Shown here piece by piece: positions 53,645-61,833 of a DNA stretch of 64,000 nucleotides. The stretch's first letter is position 1; every line of letters begins with the position of its first letter. Source of the DNA: Rhodothermales bacterium (GTDB lineage: Bacteria; Bacteroidota; Rhodothermia; Rhodothermales; UBA10348); assembly GCA_028284865.1 (NCBI GenBank), contig JANQQV010000015.1, positions 37,361 through 101,360 on the forward strand, given 5' to 3'. The notes below the pieces were generated by a model that saw only the letters and a program-made list of their open reading frames with translations, did not search any database and had not been told where the DNA came from. The position numbers and the translations under genes were made by a program.

Positions 53645-53782
53645 GGGGCTCGTCGTCCATCATTGTGTACAGCATACCACACACTGTACAGCGATCGCCC
53701 ACTGATGGGGACACTTTGCGGCTATATACACCGCTTCCTGACGCAGAACACAGTTCGGCAGGGTATTTGCCCCAGTTTTCAC

Positions 53783-53870
53783 CGAACACAAGAGCCCCGG
53801 GAGTCGGGACGATCAGAGCCGAGAAGTCGGTCGTTCAGACGAGGGAGACTCGGGGCTCTCGTGTTTCGAT
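53783..53870. other. strongly folded intergenic element, candidate structured RNA or inverted-repeat element
   Basis: AACACAAGAGCCCCG (53785-53799) and CGGGGCTCTCGTGTT (53851-53865) pair with one mismatch over 15 bp, extended by a bulged CGA/TCG outside and AGTC/GACT inside. The 50-nt interior folds further: CCGA/TCGG with a GAAG loop inside an ACGA/TCGT pair. Which strand is used cannot be told; it could be an sRNA, a leader for the downstream lipoprotein gene, or a terminal-inverted-repeat relic. No poly-T follows. Confidence 0.5.
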
Positions 53871-54102
53871 TCTGCTGCTTGCTGCGGCTATCTGATTGAG
53901 GGGAACCAATCCCCGAAATGCCGATAACGCACTTCATCAGGGTCGACCATCGGGATGGTGACATTGCCTGTAAAAGGCGGTAGCCATCACGCACAATCAG
54001 CGGCGTCGGACGCGACGCCACCACATACGATTCCGATCGTCTGCCGGCCAGCCTGCAGGGTTCGCCAGAAAGCCGACAGCGATCAAAGGAGGGGACACCG
54101 AC

Positions 54103-55491
54103 ATGTTGACTGATACAACACATTCCAACGCCAGGACATTCTCCGGCTGGGCCATGCGGCGACTGCCGATGATGGCCTTTTTGCTGGTTGCTTCGTTCGG
54201 GCTCACGGGTTGCTACACACAGCTCGCCGTGATGGAGCGTCCACACGGAGATCTGGACCAGGTTGTCGCGGACTACGGGGATGATGGCGACATCCTCGTG
54301 CGGCGCTACTACGAGGACGGGTACGTCGAAGAGGAAGTCTACAACGAGTATGACTGGTACTATCACCGTCCATATTCCTACGCCCGGTATTTCGACAGCT
54401 TCTACGGTCCGGCGTACGGTGTGACGTCCCATTGCTGGGACATCTTCTATTGCGATCCCTACTGGGGTTACGGCTCCGGTTTCTCCCTGACGCTTGGTTG
54501 GGGCAGCTATGGTTATTGGGGCCGTCCGTACTCATCATTCGGATTTGGATGGGGATACGACCCCTTCTACTGGGGATCCTCCTACTATCGTCCCTACTCC
54601 CATTATCCAACGTGGGCCTACTACGGCGGTGGTTACGGATATCGCGGCTACAGCTATGGCAGCGTTCGTGCAGCCACGGGCCACTACGCCCCACGTGGCG
54701 AAACCATGGCCCGAAGTGCACTGACCAGTCGGACGCGCGGTACCCGCGGTGGTCGCGATCTGAACGGAGTTGCTGGCACGCGTAGCGGCCTGAGTGGTCG
54801 TGGAGTGGCCGGTGACACCCGGACGGTCGTCAGCACAGGTCGTGGTAGCACAGCTACATCGAAAGGTCTGGCTACCGGCACGCGGCCTTCCCGAGGCACA
54901 CTCACGAGCGATCGTTCAACACGCACCACAGTCGGCAGTACCCGAACGACGACCCGTTCCAACGTTGGCTCGACCCGGACGACTACACGCTCAGGTGTGG
55001 GTACGACCCGGACAACGACGCGGTCGTCCGGATGGGATCGTTCAGCAACGCGGACAACGGGTTCGTCCGTCGGCACGCGTACAACGCGCAGCTCTTCAGG
55101 CAGCCGCGCCACGACGCGCACCAGCGGCAACACAGGCAGCCGGGCTGTTCCAACCCGTTCAACGTCCCGCACGGGCTCATCCGTCGGACGCAGCACGAAT
55201 TCCCGTTCAGGATCGTCAACCGTCCGTCGCTCAACCGGAAGCAGCTCCCGCTCCTCTGGTGTCCGTAGTTCGAGTGGAAGCTCATCACGCTCATCCGGTG
55301 TCAGCCGATCCAGCGGCAGCTCCTCGCGTTCCTCAGGAGTAAGTCGTTCCAGCGGCAGCTCCTCGCGTTCCTCAGGAGTAAGTCGTTCCAGCGGCAGCTC
55401 TTCGCGTTCTTCAGGCGTGAGTCGCTCCAGCGGTAGCTCCTCCAGCCGCTCCAGTGGACGCTCGTCTTCGCGTTCCAAACGCAACAACTAG
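54103..55491 (+). CDS. lipoprotein with Tyr/Gly-rich and Arg/Ser/Thr-repeat regions
   Basis: A 462-aa protein with a strong Shine-Dalgarno site (AAAGGAGGGG, eight bases before the ATG). The signal is a lipobox (AFLLVASFGLTGC, C37). Residues ~45-85 are acidic (DDGDILVRRYYEDGYVEEE), ~85-190 are Tyr/Gly/Trp-rich (SYGYWGRPYSSFGFG), and the rest is repeats of TTRS and SGSSSRSSGVSRS. The C-terminal array is a 39-bp minisatellite at 55273-55428. The net charge of the second half is strongly positive. It looks like a surface or cell-envelope binding protein, perhaps for polyanions; no family is recognised. An antisense open frame over the repeats is an artefact of composition. Confidence 0.8.
   Translation: MLTDTTHSNARTFSGWAMRRLPMMAFLLVASFGLTGCYTQLAVMERPHGDLDQVVADYGDDGDILVRRYYEDGYVEEEVYNEYDWYYHRPYSYARYFDSFYGPAYGVTSHCWDIFYCDPYWGYGSGFSLTLGWGSYGYWGRPYSSFGFGWGYDPFYWGSSYYRPYSHYPTWAYYGGGYGYRGYSYGSVRAATGHYAPRGETMARSALTSRTRGTRGGRDLNGVAGTRSGLSGRGVAGDTRTVVSTGRGSTATSKGLATGTRPSRGTLTSDRSTRTTVGSTRTTTRSNVGSTRTTTRSGVGTTRTTTRSSGWDRSATRTTGSSVGTRTTRSSSGSRATTRTSGNTGSRAVPTRSTSRTGSSVGRSTNSRSGSSTVRRSTGSSSRSSGVRSSSGSSSRSSGVSRSSGSSSRSSGVSRSSGSSSRSSGVSRSSGSSSRSSGVSRSSGSSSSRSSGRSSSRSKRNN
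55273..55428 (+). repeat. 39-bp tandem repeats within the RS-rich lipoprotein gene
   Basis: Four in-frame 39-bp units start at 55273, 55312, 55351 and 55390; the second and third are identical. Each codes for the 13-residue SGSSSRSSGVSRS-type unit. A partial unit follows, and less regular units come before. Copy number may vary between strains. Confidence 0.85.
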
Positions 55492-55499
55492 CTCGAAAC

Positions 55500-55526
55500 C
55501 GGCGGGCATCCGCAGGATGCCCGCCG
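55500..55526 (+). terminator. terminator after the RS-rich lipoprotein gene
   Basis: CGGCGGGCATCC and GGATGCCCGCCG form a perfect 12-bp stem around GCA, nine bases after the stop, with TCGTTTCC following. Confidence 0.75.
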
Positions 55527-55589
55527 TCGTTTCCGCTCATCTTTTCACCGAGCCATATATCGGCTCCCAGGGTCTGAAAGAGGGTTCTG

Positions 55590-57143
55590 ATGCCACAACT
55601 ACGTCCTTTCGCACCGCTAGCCATCGTGGTCGCATCCCTGCTCCTGGCAGGTTCTGCGCATGCTCAATCGGCGGATGACGCCATTCGCTTCGCAGATCGC
55701 ACGCCTGGCGTGACGGCTTATAGCCTCGGTCTTGGCGGAGTCGGTATCTCCGGTGTCACCGACGCGTCGGCGTTCGTCATCAACCCGGCTGGTCTCGGAT
55801 GGCTGTCCAGTTCCTCCGTTTCTGGATCATTCGGACTCGGCGAGGTGACAACCGGCGGGACTTTCAATGCGCCAGGATTCGACAGTTTTCTGGAGCGTCA
55901 GGTAACGGAGGCGGGCATCGCGAATCTGTCCTACCTGTTCAAGGTGCCGACAACCCAGGGCTCGATGGTGATTGGTGCTGCGCTCAGCGGCGTCCATTCC
56001 TACACGCGTACGACGGAATTCGATGGCGACAATGGATCCAACTCCATCACCGACTACTTCATCCCGTTCTCCGATGAGTTCGACCTGTTCGAAGATGCTG
56101 ATGGCATCTATCCGGACTTCACCCGGACATTGTCATTCATCGCCTACGAAACGTTTGCAATCGACCTGGACCAGGGACTCCTCGATGCAGGCGATCCAGT
56201 GCCATTCTTGCCAGCCGTGTCGGCCGGGACAGTAGCACAGTACGGGTTTTTCGAAGACTCGGGCCAGATGATGGAGCTGAATTTCGGCGGGGCCATGGAA
56301 GCAGCTCCGGACGTCATGGTCGGGTTCTCGCTGAACATCCCGATTGGTTCTTTCGAGCGGACACGCATCATTCAGGAAGAGGACTTCCAGAATGACAACG
56401 ACGGCACCTCAGGCACAACAGATTTCGACTATCTCTACTTCTCGGAGCGCTTCACGTCAGATCTGGTGGGTGTGAACGGCCGCTTTGGCGTCTCCATGAA
56501 CGCCAATGACAACATGCGAATCGGGGGGACGATCGAAACCCCGACCGTCTATGCCATCGAGGAATCCTACGGGACGTATCTCGAGACGGAATTCGACAAC
56601 GGGGACCTGTTTGCCTACGGCGATCAGCCTGGTCAGACGGCGGGTTCTGGCGAATTCGACTACACGCTGACGACTCCGTGGCGCCTTGGCATGGGTTTCT
56701 CCTTTGAAACGGGACCGGTCATGTTGATGGCTGACGTTGAATGGGTGGATTGGTCTCAGATGGAGCTTAGTTCGAACACGTATGACTTCGGTCCAGAAAA
56801 CTTGGACATTCGCGACGCCCTCCAGTCGGTGGTCAATGTCCGGCTGGGTGCCGTTGCTTCGTTCGACAACATTGAAGTGCGGGCGGGAGCAGGATATCAC
56901 CCGGATCCTCGGACTGAGCAGCGATTCCACAGCGAAGGATTCCCAAGTGTTGACCGGGGTCGCACATTCGGATCATTAGGTCTTGGCTACAAGCTCAGCG
57001 ATCGGATCGGTATTGATCTGGGGTGGATGATGGAAGAGCTGACGGATCGTTCGGATCTCTACGTCGATGTCAGGGACGCGCCCTACGTATCAGAAGATGT
57101 GACGCGGAACCGATTCCAATTCGGAATGACGCTCGGGCTTTGA
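55590..57143 (+). CDS. FadL/OmpP1-like outer-membrane porin
   Basis: A 517-aa exported barrel. The signal peptide ends near residue 26 (LLLAGSAHAQ). The mature start (YSLGLGGVGISGVTDASAFVINPAGLG) is the FadL-like hatch region with NPAG, and the rest alternates as barrel strands, with a long loop rich in Phe/Asp, ending in NRFQFGMTLGL. FadL-type proteins import hydrophobic compounds across the outer membrane. Family members in Bacteroidota often have PorV-like or OmpP1 annotation. It is a single-gene unit bracketed by hairpins at 55500-55526 and 57212-57243. Confidence 0.78.
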   Translation: MPQLRPFAPLAIVVASLLLAGSAHAQSADDAIRFADRTPGVTAYSLGLGGVGISGVTDASAFVINPAGLGWLSSSSVSGSFGLGEVTTGGTFNAPGFDSFLERQVTEAGIANLSYLFKVPTTQGSMVIGAALSGVHSYTRTTEFDGDNGSNSITDYFIPFSDEFDLFEDADGIYPDFTRTLSFIAYETFAIDLDQGLLDAGDPVPFLPAVSAGTVAQYGFFEDSGQMMELNFGGAMEAAPDVMVGFSLNIPIGSFERTRIIQEEDFQNDNDGTSGTTDFDYLYFSERFTSDLVGVNGRFGVSMNANDNMRIGGTIETPTVYAIEESYGTYLETEFDNGDLFAYGDQPGQTAGSGEFDYTLTTPWRLGMGFSFETGPVMLMADVEWVDWSQMELSSNTYDFGPENLDIRDALQSVVNVRLGAVASFDNIEVRAGAGYHPDPRTEQRFHSEGFPSVDRGRTFGSLGLGYKLSDRIGIDLGWMMEELTDRSDLYVDVRDAPYVSEDVTRNRFQFGMTLGL

Positions 57144-57211
57144 CCCAGCTCGTCTCGGACTCGACTTGATCAAAACACGGCTCGAACAAAACACGGCTTG
57201 AACTAAATACA

Positions 57212-57243
57212 GCGGGGCGGCGCTCATTCGAGCGCCGCCCCGC
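57212..57243. terminator. perfect GC-rich hairpin between the porin and cytochrome genes
   Basis: GCGGGGCGGCGCTC and GAGCGCCGCCCCGC make a 14-bp perfect stem around ATTC. The genes on both sides point toward it, so it can serve as a bidirectional terminator; there is little T-run on either side. Confidence 0.75.
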
Positions 57244-57279
57244 CATCGTTTCAGAAACGACTACAACCGAGGAGGAGAG

Positions 57280-58071
57280 TCAGTGGTCGCCTGATTTTCC
57301 GTGCTGATGCTTCTGGCCTTCAGCGTTGCCTTCGCCTTGCATGTGCTTGCAGCCCTTCATTTCGCTGCCAGACTCACCTTCACCGTGCTGATGGCCTTCG
57401 GCGTTCATTTCACCTTGCATGCGCTTGCAGCCTTTCATGCCTCCGTTTTCCCCTTCGCCCTGCATCTTCTTGCAGCCCTTCATGCCTCCGTTTTCCCCTT
57501 CGCCCTGCATCTTCTTGCAGCCCTTCATGCCCTGGCCGTCTTCGCCCATCTTGCCTTTCATCATGCCCATGCCGTGCATGCCGGACTGTTCTCGTTCCGG
57601 GGCCAACGTCAGGATGTAATCCGTGACGGCAGCGCGTTCTTCTTCGGTCAAGACGACAGGAGGCATAAGCCCGTGGTGTTCAATGGCCATCTCAGGCAGT
57701 AGCGATTTTTCTGCTTCCGGCTTGACCAACCAGTCCAACACTTTTTCTCGCGCCTCATCCTCCGATTCGGTCATCATGGCATAACGATTCATGATCATGG
57801 ACATCGGTGGCGCAATCGGCTCGGTGTCCATATCGGCAGGACGTTCAACGGCATGGCACGTCGAACAGAGGCGGTCGAAAATTTCTTTGCCATCCAGATC
57901 AGGTATGACGAGGGATGTCGACATGAACTGGGTGGACGCAGAGGTCGGAGGCGGTGTCAGGGAAGACAACGCCGTGGCACTGACCATCAGCGCGATCACG
58001 ATAACGAGGACAGCAAAAAATAGGGATCGAATGGGGCGCTGGGTGCCTTGATGCAGGAAAGAGACTCTCAT
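57280..58071 (-). CDS. exported cytochrome c with repeated MxxCxxM tail
   Basis: A 263-aa protein. ATG 58071 gives the N-terminal anchor or signal (SLFFAVLVIVIALMVSATAL); the frame upstream passes into the HEAT-operon terminator. One c-type heme site, CSTCH, lies near residue 70, with a distal Met candidate in HHGLMPPVVLT, a small single-heme domain. From about residue 165 the tail is Met/Lys/Gly/His-rich with four MKGCK[KRH]M motifs (two exact 15-residue repeats) and HQHG segments, a composition suited to binding copper or another soft metal. No close family with this tail is known to me. Located just downstream of the ECF-HEAT operon. Confidence 0.8.
   Translation of the reverse strand: MRVSFLHQGTQRPIRSLFFAVLVIVIALMVSATALSSLTPPPTSASTQFMSTSLVIPDLDGKEIFDRLCSTCHAVERPADMDTEPIAPPMSMIMNRYAMMTESEDEAREKVLDWLVKPEAEKSLLPEMAIEHHGLMPPVVLTEEERAAVTDYILTLAPEREQSGMHGMGMMKGKMGEDGQGMKGCKKMQGEGENGGMKGCKKMQGEGENGGMKGCKRMQGEMNAEGHQHGEGESGSEMKGCKHMQGEGNAEGQKHQHGKSGDH
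57427..57516 (-). repeat. 45-bp tandem duplication in the cytochrome tail
   Basis: Units at 57427-57471 and 57472-57516 are near-identical 45-bp copies coding for the MKGCKKMQGEGENGG unit; a third partial copy follows. The repeat keeps frame and gives evenly spaced Cys and Met pairs. Confidence 0.85.
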
Positions 58072-58158
58072 GATGGTCACCACAAATGGGTGCTGGATAC
58101 GTGTACTCAGCCATAATGTCGGACACGCATCAGGGACACCACGTGCTACAAAATCCCG

Positions 58159-58188
58159 AGCCGGGGTGGTTTGATAACCACCCCGGCT
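58159..58188 (-). terminator. terminator of the ECF-HEAT operon
   Basis: AGCCGGGGTGGTT and AACCACCCCGGCT form a perfect 13-bp stem around a four-base loop, 45 bp after the last HEAT gene. On the minus strand ATTTTG follows six bases after the stem, which fits an intrinsic terminator. Confidence 0.85.
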
Positions 58189-58232
58189 GTAGGACATTCC
58201 TGTACACCCGCAGGTCTCCGTTCAGTCGAGAG

Positions 58233-59111
58233 TCAGGACCGTGAACGCGTTCCCCATTTCCAGATGATTTCCATCAGGGCATCGCGCGCCGCGATGGTTT
58301 TCCCATTCCCCAGCGCATGGATGGCTGCCTTCTTTACGTCGCGGTCAGGATCAGCATCGATGATGTCTTTCAACACCTCGACGCTGTCTTCGGAATCCGT
58401 ATTTCCGATTGCGAAAGCGATGGCTTTCCGCACATCCGTTTCCCGTTCCGTCTCGTAAGCAGTGGTCAGCCATGCAAGGGAGGCTTGCGACATTTGCAGT
58501 GCTCCAAGCGTCCACACCCATCCCTTTCGAGCTTCATGACCAAATCGTTGCCAGGTCCGATGATCAAAAAGTCCCAAAATGGACTCAGGACTGTGCTTTC
58601 CGACCCACAGCACGGGTAGATCGTCAAATTTGAAGGACAGGTCCATGTTTACATGATGTACCCGGCTGATGGCTCCTCCTTGAATCTGGAGAAGTACCGC
58701 GACGTCTTTCTGGACCAGCTGCTCAGTCGCAGCATCGTCTCCGTCCATATCGTTGAGTACATCCCTGACAGTCTGTTGGACGGACCGGCCGGATGGCTCC
58801 CGATCGTGGATGATGTCAGCGATACTGGCCTTCCAATCGCTGTCCCAGCGCAGAGAGCCGGTAAAGCACCGCTCGCACATCAATCGCTCGAACGAAAAGA
58901 CAATCCAGCCATCACTCGAACCGATGTTGGACCGAGCCTCAGCAACGCGATCATCCAGGGACTGAGGCGATACCAGGTGAGTGACCTGTTGCGCCCGAGC
59001 CGGTGACGTTGCGAGCAGGATCGCCATGAACACGAAGCCTGCCAATAGGAAGGCAAGACCGGAGCGGCCAGGGATCTTCCATGAGATGGCAGGGGAGATG
59101 TTGTGATCCAT
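58233..59111 (-). CDS. exported HEAT-repeat protein with CxxC N-terminal domain
   Basis: A 292-aa protein. A hydrophobic signal or anchor lies at residues ~18-40 (GLAFLLAGFVFMAILLATSPARAQ). The middle (~45-190) has a CERC motif (FERLMCERCFTGSLRWDSDW) and no recognised family; the C-terminal part has two HEAT repeats (VRKAIAFAIGNTDSE and VKKAAIHALGNGKT) matching those in the two genes upstream. The two-base gap from the preceding gene implies coupled translation. The CxxC could bind a metal or act in redox chemistry. Last gene of the operon. Confidence 0.75.
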   Translation of the reverse strand: MDHNISPAISWKIPGRSGLAFLLAGFVFMAILLATSPARAQQVTHLVSPQSLDDRVAEARSNIGSSDGWIVFSFERLMCERCFTGSLRWDSDWKASIADIIHDREPSGRSVQQTVRDVLNDMDGDDAATEQLVQKDVAVLLQIQGGAISRVHHVNMDLSFKFDDLPVLWVGKHSPESILGLFDHRTWQRFGHEARKGWVWTLGALQMSQASLAWLTTAYETERETDVRKAIAFAIGNTDSEDSVEVLKDIIDADPDRDVKKAAIHALGNGKTIAARDALMEIIWKWGTRSRS

Positions 59112-59113
59112 GA

Positions 59114-59884
59114 TTACTGCCCCTGAATGAGGTCCATGAGGGCTTTACGCGCAGTATCACTTTCAATGTTGCCCAGGGCATGAACAGCCGCTTTGCGCAC
59201 TTCGGAAGGCAGATCAGAGCCCATCACCCGGATCAAGGCCGCGACAGCCTTCTCGTTGTCTGTATTGGCGAGCGCATACACGGCCGCTTTGGTCAACTCT
59301 GCATTCTGCTCGGTATCGATCACCGACACAAGGGCATCCACCGCCACGTCCGACTCTGCATTGCCAATCTGATAGAGTGCAGCCTTTCGGACTTCTGCGT
59401 GCGAAGCATTTTCCAGGATGTTCAGCAGGGGGCCGACTTCACCATCCTCGATGGAATTGCTGAGCGCATAGGTGGCCGCCTTGGCGAGATCCGTGCGCTC
59501 GTGGCTCAGGGCCACGTTGGTCAAGAAGGTCTGCACTTCTTCCGTTTCATGATTACCAATGGCATACAGGGCCGCTTTCTGAACTTCCTCCGTGAAATCG
59601 CCTGTGACGATGGGAAACATGATGCTGATCTCATCGGACTCCAGCTGATTGGAAAGGGCATAGATGGCAGCCTTCACCAGTTCCGGATCATCAGACTCCA
59701 GCCCGGCCAGTACAACAAGATCAGCTTGTGATTCAAATGAGGCTTCATGGGCCGGAGAAGTGGTCAGCGAGTCCCATCCCTTCTTGGCCAGGGAAACAGG
59801 ATGCACCCCGATGATGGGCATCAGGGCAAGGATGATGAAGGCGCTCAGGACGCCGATCGTGAGGATTCTGCGGGTTCGTTCCAT
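59114..59884 (-). CDS. exported HEAT-repeat protein (six repeats)
   Basis: A 256-aa protein. ATG 59884 is chosen because it gives a signal-anchor (ILTIGVLSAFIILALMPIIGV). After a short linker, six regular HEAT repeats of ~31 residues run to the C-terminus; each has a [VL].KAA.YALxN core, alternating LVKAAIYALSN or LAKAATYALSN with VRKAALYQIGN or VRKAAVHALGN. No catalytic residues are seen; a protein-binding scaffold outside the cytoplasm is likely. It starts 185 bp after the large HEAT gene and ends two bases before the next. Confidence 0.82.
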   Translation of the reverse strand: MERTRRILTIGVLSAFIILALMPIIGVHPVSLAKKGWDSLTTSPAHEASFESQADLVVLAGLESDDPELVKAAIYALSNQLESDEISIMFPIVTGDFTEEVQKAALYAIGNHETEEVQTFLTNVALSHERTDLAKAATYALSNSIEDGEVGPLLNILENASHAEVRKAALYQIGNAESDVAVDALVSVIDTEQNAELTKAAVYALANTDNEKAVAALIRVMGSDLPSEVRKAAVHALGNIESDTARKALMDLIQGQ

Positions 59885-60069
59885 GGTTCTCTCTGTTGGG
59901 GATTGAGGGTTGGAGGGGCTCCTGGCAGCTGAGATTGGACATGGCGGGTCCATTCAGGCCGCAGAGCCTGTTTAAAACATGTTCAGGTGCGTAATCCGAT
60001 GAGCTGCGGTCCGGTGATTCCATGGACAAGGCGGTGGCCTTGCCCAATCAGCCGGTCGTGGACGCAGAT

Positions 60070-61746
60070 TTAATTCTGGTCGCCTTCAAGCAGATTGATG
60101 AGCGCTTCCCGGGCCTTTGGAGTGCCAATGTTCCCAAGTGCCTGGACAGCTGATGTCCGGACGCGCGTGTCGGCATCCGTTTTGACAACCTGGACCAGCA
60201 TGTCGACGGCCTCGTCCATCTCCGAATGGCCGATGGTCATGACTACAGCGCGTCTTACTTCGGGGTGCTGAGCATCTTCGAGGACGGAACCCAGGAAATC
60301 CAGATCTTCGTCCTCCATCCAGTTGGCCATGGCATAGACCGCCGCCATGGCCAGTTCCGGATCGTCGCTTTGCATAACCACGTCCAGCAGGAAGTCTTTG
60401 GCTGATTCCTCGTCCCGGCCTCCGAACGCCTGGATGACTGTTCGCTTGACTTCGTTGGAAGCCGTTTCTTCAAAGATGCGCAGCAATCCCTGCGTAGCTT
60501 CTCGTCCGTCGATATTGGCGATCGCATAGACGGCCGTTTTCTGCAGTTCCACGTTGGCGTTGCTCATGGCCGCGTCGAGCAGCATCGGAAGCATCGCTTC
60601 CTCGCTGTGATTCGACAATGCATACAGGGCCGCTTTTTGAACCTCGACATTCGATCCGTTTCGCAGGATGTCAGAAAGCGCCGTGATGGCTTCACTGGAA
60701 GAAACATTGCCGATGGCATAGGTAGCGGCCCGAGCGATTTCCGGGTCGTCGCTTGTCAGAGCGGCTTGTGTCAGGAACGGAATCAGGTCGGAGGTATCCA
60801 GATTGGCAAGTGCATACAGCGCAGCCTTACGAACCTCCACTGAGCGTGCATCGGAGAAGATGGATTGCAGCATTTCTGCTGCATCAGGGCTATCTGAATT
60901 CGCGACGGCATAGGTGGCCGCTTTCGCCAGTTCGGAATCCCGATCCTCGAGGGCAATTCGGGAGAGTAGGGGCAGGACCCGGTCGGTCTCCACATTGGCC
61001 ATGGCATAGAGCGCCGCCTTGCGTACCTCGGTGTCTGCGTCAGACCCCAGGATCGACTCCAGGGCATCCATCACCTGATCGGAGGCGTCATGGTTGCTGA
61101 GGGCATAAACGGCATTGCGTCGCAGCTCTGTGCCTTCATTACCTGTCGCGATCTCCAGAAGCTTGGGAAGCACTTTCGGTGAGTCAAAGTTGCCCATCGC
61201 AAACACGATGCGACGTCGCACCTCGGGCGAATCCGTGCGATCCAGCAGACTCAGCATCGTATCCAGCGCCGCCTCATCGCCTATGTTCTGCAGGGCGTAG
61301 AGAGCTGCGAGGGCAACTTCTTCGTCGCCTTGCTCACGAATCGCCCGAAGACGCTCGACATACTCGGGGTTGCCGTCGCGTGACAGCGCTTGGGCGATGC
61401 GGACGAGGCTGGACTGGGCATCATCAGCGTACGAGCTGCGACTGAAATCACGAACGAACCGATCGTAGCACTCGAACACTTCTTTGCGGTCAACGGCGCC
61501 TTTTTCACCCGCATAGCAGCGGTAGAAATGGGCGTCATCCGTGCGGCGGCCTTCGGGATGTTGCCGAAGAAAGGCATCAAAGGCGTCAGCCGCCTCAGAC
61601 CAGGACTCATCAAAAATCAAGGCGTTGGCATCAGCGTAGGCTTGGTCGTATGCCGACTGGGCTCGCGTCTCGAGCGAACCGAGCAACGCAAACGCGGAGA
61701 ACAGCAGTCCGAGTCGGAGGGTGGAGCGTGTGATGAAGCTTTTCAT
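60070..61746 (-). CDS. exported HEAT-repeat protein (13 repeats) with TPR-like N-terminal segment
   Basis: A 558-aa protein. ATG 61746 gives a signal peptide (LRLGLLFSAFALLGSLETRAQ). Residues ~30-115 resemble a TPR/YbgF-like helical segment (ADANALIFDESWSEAADAFDAFL, YADDAQSSLVRIAQAL), followed by about 13 HEAT repeats spaced at 31-33 residues, each with a [VLI].KAAxYAxxN core. Types alternate (VRKAALYALANLD then LAKAATYAVANSD), suggesting a two-repeat unit was duplicated. No active site is seen. First structural gene after the sigma and anti-sigma genes, 87 bp downstream. Confidence 0.85.
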   Translation of the reverse strand: MKSFITRSTLRLGLLFSAFALLGSLETRAQSAYDQAYADANALIFDESWSEAADAFDAFLRQHPEGRRTDDAHFYRCYAGEKGAVDRKEVFECYDRFVRDFSRSSYADDAQSSLVRIAQALSRDGNPEYVERLRAIREQGDEEVALAALYALQNIGDEAALDTMLSLLDRTDSPEVRRRIVFAMGNFDSPKVLPKLLEIATGNEGTELRRNAVYALSNHDASDQVMDALESILGSDADTEVRKAALYAMANVETDRVLPLLSRIALEDRDSELAKAATYAVANSDSPDAAEMLQSIFSDARSVEVRKAALYALANLDTSDLIPFLTQAALTSDDPEIARAATYAIGNVSSSEAITALSDILRNGSNVEVQKAALYALSNHSEEAMLPMLLDAAMSNANVELQKTAVYAIANIDGREATQGLLRIFEETASNEVKRTVIQAFGGRDEESAKDFLLDVVMQSDDPELAMAAVYAMANWMEDEDLDFLGSVLEDAQHPEVRRAVVMTIGHSEMDEAVDMLVQVVKTDADTRVRTSAVQALGNIGTPKAREALINLLEGDQN

Positions 61747-61833
61747 AGCGGATTCTGGACGATGAGGATACCAGACGGAGTGGATATCAGATTGATGTGT
61801 TGATTCACGCACGGGAAATCAGTCGGGGAGGGT

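Larger units (their letters stand above)
53594..54102. other. intergenic region between proS and the RS-rich lipoprotein gene
   Basis: About 510 bp. It holds the proS -7 box, a GTACAG/CTGTAC inverted repeat with TGTACAGC direct repeats at 53666-53692, and the folded element at 53783-53870. Short frames here have no protein-like composition. A strong AAAGGAGGGG ribosome site at 54085-54094 belongs to the next gene. Confidence 0.5.

Noticed and set aside
53593..53895. 100-codon plus-strand frame in the proS upstream region
   Set aside because: No ribosome site and no domain; it runs through the folded element.
55273..55428. CRISPR array
   Set aside because: 39-bp units abut without spacers and keep the coding frame.
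54684..55487. Long antisense frame (267 codons) over the RS-rich lipoprotein gene, reading as ERLTPEEREELPL repeats
   Set aside because: It comes from the same 39-bp repeats read on the other strand; the plus-strand frame has a signal peptide, a strong ribosome site and a terminator.
59960..59990. Palindromic TTTAAA/AACATGTT region between two HEAT genes as a promoter or operator
   Set aside because: Only short self-complementary words, without a long stem or a consensus; kept as ordinary intergenic sequence of the operon.
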